This document shows, one piece after another, positions 57,312 through 64,000 of a stretch of 64,000 bases of DNA; the stretch's first letter is position 1; every line of letters begins with the position of its first letter. This DNA is from Acanthochlamys bracteata. Its lineage: Eukaryota; Streptophyta; Magnoliopsida; Pandanales; Velloziaceae. The notes under the pieces were generated by a model. That model ran no database searches and had not been told where the DNA came from. It was given only the letters and a program-made list of their open reading frames with translations. The stretch is from positions 6,364,461-6,428,460 of the forward strand of contig CM034139.1 in the NCBI GenBank assembly GCA_019914995.1, read 5' to 3'. The position numbers and the translations under genes were made by a program.

Positions 57312-58916
57312 AAAGTTTCAACCAGGGCAAACTCTGCACCTATATGCGATTTCAAGTATTTACTGAATCATCTCTAACATGGAAGTGAGGGTCATTCAGT
57401 TGCATATGCTGTAGCAGCAATATTCTCTTATGAGTTGAATGTCTCAGGTATGCTGCTCTACTTGAAAGGCATCGATGTATATTGTCTCCGAGTTTGCAGT
57501 GCTTGAAAGGCATCGATGTATATTGTCTCCGAGTTTGCAGTGTCTCATGAGAAACTAGGTAACAAATTTGCAAGATATTATGCCAAGTAATGGACGGCCA
57601 AGCCATTGCCTGGGTCTCAAAGAAGATTGATCACTGATCAGTGTTCTTTTCTATGAGGAAGTGCTGAATCTTTGTCTTTGAATGATCTATTGCAGCTTGG
57701 GCAGCAATATTTCAGTATATGTTGGCAAACCATGCAGCTTATAAGCAAACCAGATCTAGGTCAATCTTTCCCACTTGTGTCTTCTAATGGTTTGACAAAT
57801 ATGATCAACTCAATGTGTTTAAGTGGTCCAGCCAGAGAAAACTGAAATTCTCAGGTAGCCTGAACAGAATGGAAGCTGGTGAGTGTACCAGAATAATCTA
57901 GTTCTGTTGAGCTAGTAAGAATCATTGGATAATCCGACCATGAAGAACAGGTGACTTTTTACTATCAGTGACACTTTTGATTGTGATGAAGCATGGTCTA
58001 TACATCACAAGTTCAGAGAAGGGCAAGGTTTCCCATGGGCTTATATTCCGGTCCTTTAGAAACCAGATGCATGGTTTTGCTACAATATTGTTGAAGCTAC
58101 GATTAATTGCAAATACCTAAACAGTAGAGATTCATCTCTTTGACTTGTGGATTTTGAACAAATTGCAATGTAAGTACTATGTTGGAAATTTATCTGAAAT
58201 TAGAGTTTTATCTATATTGCTTTGACTATAGTTATTTTACTCTGCATAAATGTTGTTTTTTCTTTTTCTTTTCCTTTTTCTTTTTTTTTTTGTTTTTTGT
58301 TTTTGAATTTTTTACCTCCCAATTAGAAAAATCTCATGATATACATATGGTGATGCTCGAGTATAATTTGCCAATTGAAGTCATTAAAAACGCCTGATTT
58401 ATTTATAGGCCTGCTAAGATGATCCAAGCTGAGCAAGCGCGCACGGATGGAACCAAATCCTTCTTTCAACAGCATTTGATTGACATTTTCGTCTGTGTTG
58501 ACTGTGATATATGATTACCATTACCAGTTTTTGTTATCAATTTCAGGAGAAAGTTAGATATCAGAAGAGACGAGAAACCAGAAAGAACAACGAAGATTGA
58601 AGGAAAACCAAGAATCATGATCAAGAGATTAATCAAAGTTGACATGGTGCAAGGAAGAAGAAGCTTCAAGATCCTTGCATTCATGTTGATTTTGCAAAGA
58701 GAGATGGAAAACATATCATTAGATCTCAATTATCTCATTTCAAATGGAAGGAAAAAACTTGTGTACATCTGACGAATGCCAAATAAAATGTTGAGCTTGT
58801 GATGATCACGGTTTTAACCGCCTGTGTCTAGACTAGCCGGTCAACTTCCACGAGCTGCTGCAGCGACCTTATGGCTCGTCAGCCATGTTGGTGCAAAGTG
58901 GTGTTCACCGAAACAA
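57312..58916. other. PPR 3' flank; unassigned open frames
   Basis: Holds the 3' flank of the PPR gene with a tandem duplication (separate entry), a polypyrimidine tract near 58255-58300, and open frames on both strands at 58466-58790 that I cannot assign. The last 120 bp are the WRKY gene 3' UTR. Confidence 0.4.
57461..57542 (+). repeat. Perfect 41-bp tandem duplication
   Basis: Two identical adjacent copies (57461-57501 and 57502-57542), each starting CTTGAAAGGCATCGATG and ending GAGTTTGCAGTG, 150 bp downstream of the PPR stop codon. Perfect identity implies a recent event, or an assembly artefact. Confidence 0.9.
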
Positions 58917-60117
58917 TCATCGTCCTTCAAATAAGGTGGTTGTCACGGAGACAGCATCCGTTGCCCCGGCTGCCATGGTCATCGTTGATTTACAACCGAA
59001 CCCTTCCAATCTCGTGAATAGAAATTCATTATCACAATGCATATTATCAACCAGAAGCAGATCATCTTCCTCTTCGCCGCCGTCATCCTCTCCATCCTCC
59101 TCACGTCTCTGTGGGTCTTCCATTGCGACTGTGAGTGGAGTTGTTGGAGAGAGCGCACCACCAGTTGTCAGAGATACAGGGCTGGTTGAAAGGTTGCTTG
59201 AGTCACCATCGGCGCCTCTGGAAGTAGCTGCAGTCAGAGGAGGTGGGAACCTAGGACGGGTGCTACCCGCAAGGGAGCTCCGGTGGGTGGGAACTTGGTG
59301 GTTGTGCTCGGCAGTGTAGGTGATGATCAGCACGGTGGGATCTAAGCGGCTGCGTTCTACCTGCTTGCGCGCCATGCATCCCTTGGAACTGCTACATCTG
59401 TAATACCCTCTGCAAATTAACAAGTTCACCATTGACAGTCTTTTCATATTCTATGGACGTAACAACTTTGAAGCCTTGAAGGGCTGAGTTTATTGATTAC
59501 CGAGGAAAAGGGGATCCCTTGATGGGTTTCTGACCATACTTCCGCCATGCCCACATGTCAGGAGAAGCTCCGTCCGCTGGTACGTGGCACACCACCCTCT
59601 TCTGCTGGCTCTTCCTGCATTGAGTTTGTTAAGTTCTCAATCGAAGAAGAAGAAAAATCATTTGTTGCTAGCTTGATAGATGTTATAGACGTAGATTAAT
59701 CAAGTATATACATATGCCGTTTAATTACCTCCTTTTCGAGTGGGAAGCCATGGGAGTAAGTTGGTGTTGCCTTTGAGATTGCACTGATTGCAGTGTCTGA
59801 TAAGCACCGAGCGAAGGATGAATTACGACCGGACATGATATTGATGATGATGGCGATGTGCAGCTTTGAAGTGGAGATGCAACCTGTCGTTGTTGTCCAA
59901 GATTGGGGAAGAACGGTTTCAAGAGCTCTTCCAGTTCATGTACTGCCGTTCTCGTTGCTATAATGTGAGGAAAGCTATTCCAATTACCATCTTCTCCGTC
60001 CATAATGATCTCTTCTTTTGTCGAAATGTGATCATCTTCTGCTGCAGCTACCTCTGTTGCCGCCGTGAAACGGCAACCTCGAACCACAGCCTGTAGATCC
60101 CAGTCTACAGTACTCAT
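58917..60117 (-). CDS. WRKY transcription factor, group IIe (WRKY22/27/29 type)
   Basis: DNA-binding W-box regulator of 331 residues. Exons 60117-59729, 59614-59501 and 59409-58917. The N-terminus [15 protein letters not shown] and the [11 protein letters not shown] motif are typical of the WRKY22/27/29 branch. The single WRKY domain has WRKYGQK (153-159), then the intron at the conserved PR|G site, and a C-X5-C-X23-H-X-H zinc finger (Cys173, Cys179, His203, His205). It continues [10 protein letters not shown], also branch-typical. The tail is acidic ([14 protein letters not shown]), a likely activation region. The start is the family-like MSTVDWDL; the frame is open for 51 codons upstream but is not WRKY-like. 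In Arabidopsis WRKY22/29 act downstream of flagellin MAPK signalling; transferring this role here is inference. Confidence 0.95.
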
Positions 60118-61690
60118 ATTTAAATCAAAAGAATTCAGTACCGTAAAACTGTGGAGGTGGTGATTACCGGATCGGAAAAAAAGAATGCAGCGCTGACTTT
60201 TGGTTATTATCTTTACGGTTGAGTGCGGGAGTGTAAGTGGTAGGAAAAAGATGGTCACTGAGTCTTTCATACAAAGAAGGAATCAAAATCATAGAAAGAA
60301 GAAGCGGGTGAAGAAACGAAATGGCTCGATCTCTACAACACACTGCTTTCAGAAACCTTTTTTTATATTTGCAAACAGAACAGAACTGTTCCATTGAAAA
60401 TGTCAAAGGAGAGAGATTGAGAATATTAAGAAGCAGAGAAGGATTTCCTGCTCGATCTCTTTCACTGTCTTTGTCGCGCATCTTCCACTAGGACTATAAT
60501 ATCTCACTGAAAATCTCAAAGTGCAAGCTGTGCTACAGACGTGGTACACGTTAAAGTCTTCTTTTTTTTTCATCCCCAACGTGCACTGTGCTACCTACGT
60601 ACGGCCATCGATAAATTAATCCCCCTGCTTCAGAACGTGTCCTGGTAAAAGTAAAACCCCCAATTACCAAACCTAAATTTAATTACCACCACAACTCGTG
60701 AAGTGATCCAGTGAAAGTAGCTTATCAGTTATTTATCTTGACGGTGACCGTCCTCCGGTAACTTCCTCTCTCTTTAGATTCTACACGTAGGATACATTTA
60801 GTTGAAGGAAGAAGAAGAAAAACTGGTACTATAGAAAACGAATCACGAGATGGCGGTGGGTAGTGGTGATGTGGTCGCGGTAACACTTTGATGATGATCA
60901 GCAACGGAGGATTCGGTGGGCCCAGCAAAATCTTCTTTCCACAACTCATCACCGTCGAACTGATCAGAGGCACGTTCCGGTTTCCTCGGAGAAGATGCTC
61001 CGGGCTTTCATCAGCACTGCTACGTACATCCGTAAATATAACTTAATTACATTAAATTAATGGAACATGTATATATCTTTATTTGATTACCTCATCAGAG
61101 AACAAGACCGAATAAAACCACATGCATGCGGTCTGTTCTACGAATTCTTTGTAATCTTCTAATTGCTTCTATGAGATTCTAAGTGTTTTACTTTAATGGA
61201 CACTCCACAGATGTCTTAATGGCGGTCTGATTACTGTAAGTTTTAGCTTCTAAGATCGATGAGAAAAATAATATAATGCATGGACATGTTGGTCGAGACT
61301 ATGGTCTTTGTGTGTACAAGAAAAATAATACATACGGAGCACAGTGAACACCTTGGTCTTTGTGAAAGAACAAATGGTAATATGACCACATGTATTTGCT
61401 CTGGTTTAGACTGTTTAGTTAAGTTATATATATTTTAATTGCTTTTGCAGGATAAGTTTAATTTGCTGAAGACATGCATGTGTATGGTACATGGTTTGCT
61501 TCTTTGAGAAAGTTTTTAAGTAGTTCTTGATTCCATCCACAACTTTATCATTGTTAACGTCTCATGTAGAAAAGATAAGGGCACGTTTACTTGAGATAAT
61601 CTTGTCCAGAAAAAATTGTCGTATGAATTCTTCAACAAAGCATGTTACTCGTGCTTGTGCACGATCTTACCAAAGGACCGGAATATTTAA
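60118..61690. other. WRKY promoter and spacer
   Basis: A TATAAAA-like motif on the minus strand (60361-60367) is a possible WRKY TATA box about 245 bp from the start codon. TTGACC/TTGAC-type W-box cores were not searched systematically. No other gene recognised. Confidence 0.4.
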
Positions 61691-61694
61691 TTAG

Positions 61695-61982
61695 TAGTAC
61701 GTGTTTCAAATAGCTGTAATTTTATTTTTTTTATTAAAATTTAAAAATTTTAAATAATTTATATATTTTAATTATATAAAAAATTTAAAATTTTATTTTT
61801 ATATATAAAATTTTAGTTTTAATTTTTTTATTTGTACACTTTTCAATATAAATATATATTTTAATTTTTAATATATTTCTAAAATTTATTAAAATATAAA
61901 TACTGAACTCTATTTTTATTTTATTTTTAAATAAATTTTATTATTTTTTATTTTTATAAAATTTAGTTATGGACATTTGATA
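61695..61982. repeat. AT-rich foldback element, family B copy
   Basis: Left end ACGTGTTTCAAATAGCTGTA and right end AGTTATGGACATTTGATATG; the reverse complement of the right end resembles the left. The interior is nearly co-linear with the copy at 46708. Target duplication not certain. Confidence 0.6.
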
Positions 61983-61989
61983 TGTCCTA

Positions 61990-64000
61990 AACCGAATTGA
62001 ACGAGCTTGATAGATTGGCCGGGCAGTAGCCTGACCCATTTATTAGAGGCCCATGAAAAGGGACGATCAACAGCAGTAGCGGAAAACAGGAGAGCGCTCG
62101 GGAGCTCAGTGCATGTTTGAATTATCAACCGACTAATTTTTAAACAAAATTTAGGTTGGTTTTTCACTTATTTCAATTACTATATGGAATTTTATATTTA
62201 GTTTTTTTATTTCTTTTGTTCTAAATTTTAGTTTAAATTTATTTATATATTTACTTTATTTAAAATTTGATTGTACTGAAATTTTGGTTTTTTGTTTAAC
62301 TCCACGTTTATAGAATTTATTTTTGCGAAATTCATTGAAAAAAGTGGAAGAGATTCCCCGGGTTGTTGGTTCTCTAGAAACAGGGTACTCAATGGCCGCA
62401 ACAGAACGCGTTGGTAGAGAGGCAGAGCGCGGCGGCTGCCCTACTGGTTCCGTTCTATCATTCGACGACTTTGATCCTGTTAGATCTCAACTCTTCGCAC
62501 TGTTTCACTTCCTCTCTCTTTTCAATTTCAACTTATTTGATTGTAATTCTATTTACATATGAGTCAAAGTCTCTTATCAAACGAGCGTTTGCTTATCTTT
62601 GTTTATTTCAACTACTGGTCAGGGTGACAATCCATATTGCATGAAGGTTTTTGTCCTTTTTACTTTTTCTTTTCTGGAATTTAGCTTGAATTTGAAGATG
62701 TTTGCTGATTCTTTTCGTGCTTTCGTTCTAATATCAATTTGATTTGTTCTCTATTGTGTATGTATTTTGGAGATTTTTGATTCAGAAAAATCTCAATCTC
62801 GAGAGATTATCAGTATCCCGCTGGGTATGTGCATTAGAATTCACCATATAATTTTTTGATCTGGATAAAATTCTCATATTCTGGTCGGTCATCCTTACGC
62901 AAGTTATGGATTACACTTTCATCTTTTTCTAGCTAGTCTTTCTCTATTGATGTCAGTATAAATTGATCTTATAATCCAGCGTTTTATTTGTGAATCTCGG
63001 ATTATATGACAACTCCCAAAATATTATTCGCAGATATGAGGCTAATCTAGATCCTTGATTGTCTTCTATAAGGAATAAGTTAAACAAAAATGCTCCACTA
63101 TTTTACCAAGAATTTCTAGCATTGAGGAGGCCCATGTGAGAATTGGAAAATCTGAAATTTCAAGTTAATTACTATTCTACCAAGATGGAGCTAAACTCTT
63201 CAATTGATCTCTTAGGCAAGTGTTTATACTTATTGTTTTCTTTTAATCTTTTGGCAACATAATGCTTCCGTCGAGTATCCAATGCCTTTTTACAAGGTTC
63301 CTTTAGATGCGCATATGCATTATGTTGGTTCATTCAATCTGATCAGGGCAGAATTTGTCATACTTGAGAAGCAGTAGTTGGAAGTTGTTTCTATCATTTT
63401 TATTCTAAGATTAGAAAGAACATTTACAGGTTATTAAAACTCTAAAGCCATAGAAAGGTAGGAGGGAATGATTGGGAGAGCTTGTTTTATGCCACCTGCT
63501 TGGCAGCATATGCGACAATATTTTTTAAGACTTGTATGAGCTTGCAACATCTTTAGCTTAAAGTGCTTTGTTTCTTGTATACTGATTTGAAAATCAGTAG
63601 CTATTCGAGCACTTGTGCACATTTGTAAAATTTTGGCTCTATTTTGATATGTAGTAGGAACAGCAAGTGGATACTCGTGACCTTATCTACTATCTACTTT
63701 TTGATGATCACATTGTGTTCAACTTATCTACTATTGCCATCATGATAATCTTAAGGTGGAGTTGCTGAAACATAATTCCTGTATAACTAGCAGGTGAAAA
63801 AATCAGCTTTTGAACAACGTGGAGTATGATAGATATGTTTGCCATTTTGAACTGGAATCTCTTTCACCAGTGAGTGACTCAACTATCTTTTTGTAAAGGC
63901 TCTAATCTAAAGCTTCTGTAGATCAAGACTCTCGTTTCTTAACAATAAACCTTGAAGTTTTTGAGCCCCATAGGAGTGTGGGTATCAGTGGGTGATGTAC
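61990..64000. other. Right-edge region; possible start of a gene
   Basis: GC content rises at 62335-62470 around a plus-strand ATG (62392) opening MAATERVGREAERGGCPTGS and then VLSFDDFDPVRSQL. The frame then runs into T-rich intron-like DNA. Everything from 62640 to 64000 looks like intron or spacer (many T-rich tracts, short frames only). This may be the first exon of a gene continuing past the window. Family not recognised. Confidence 0.25.

Noticed and set aside
60118..60270. N-terminal extension of the WRKY factor by 51 residues
   Set aside because: Not WRKY-like; [15 protein letters not shown] is the family start.
1..64000. CRISPR array, prokaryotic operons, rRNA, viral genes
   Set aside because: No regularly spaced repeats, no bacterial gene organisation, no rRNA-like sequence and no viral protein motif were seen; spliced plant genes dominate.

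Overview
This is a gene-dense, AT-rich stretch of plant nuclear DNA. Spliced genes with short GT-AG introns, plant-only families (reticulon-like B, allene oxide cyclase, RBOH oxidase, EC1, WRKY, PPR, UGT88) and many short AT-rich foldback elements point to a eudicot. I cannot name the species. I see no organellar, viral or bacterial gene.

Layout. 1-1792: no assignable gene. 1793-3590 (-): reticulon-like protein, five exons. 3795-9069: long AT-rich spacer with miniature elements, a Pol III-like box B and a GC-rich hairpin. 9070-10052 (-): allene oxide cyclase core without a recognisable transit peptide. 13484-14643 (+): MAKR-type kinase regulator. 14644-16629: gene relics. 16630-17298 and 18158-18820 (-): two related NHL/LEA_2 membrane proteins. 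20771-22213 and 24093-25511 (-): two UGT88-type glycosyltransferases, with a decayed third copy at about 26277-26545. 28801-34310 (-): a complete 14-exon RBOHF-type NADPH oxidase. 39364-39810 (-): egg-cell secreted EC1-like peptide. 41342-45033 (+): type-one protein phosphatase with a 191-residue N-terminal extension. 45650-46240 (-): probable LEA_2-like relic. 47746-48290 (-): LEA14. 49165-52965 (-): SGT1, ten exons. 55497-57311 (+): intron-less PPR protein. 58917-60117 (-): group IIe WRKY factor. 60118-64000: no clear gene; a (+) gene may start near 62390 and leave the window.

There is no operon logic here, as each gene has its own promoter. Several neighbours act in stress and immunity (AOC in jasmonate synthesis, RBOHF in the apoplastic oxidative burst, SGT1 in NLR stability, WRKY22/29-type factor, NHL proteins), but nothing in the sequence shows co-regulation. 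The features most worth a second look are the extended PP1, the altered N-terminus and GC-AG intron of the AOC, the EC1 that has lost a conserved cysteine, a 37-nt cryptic exon in SGT1 that would introduce a stop, and dense Tourist-like miniature elements, five of which have exact TTA/TAA target duplications. Exon boundaries were worked out by hand from splice signals, reading phase and family conservation; no alignment or expression data were available.
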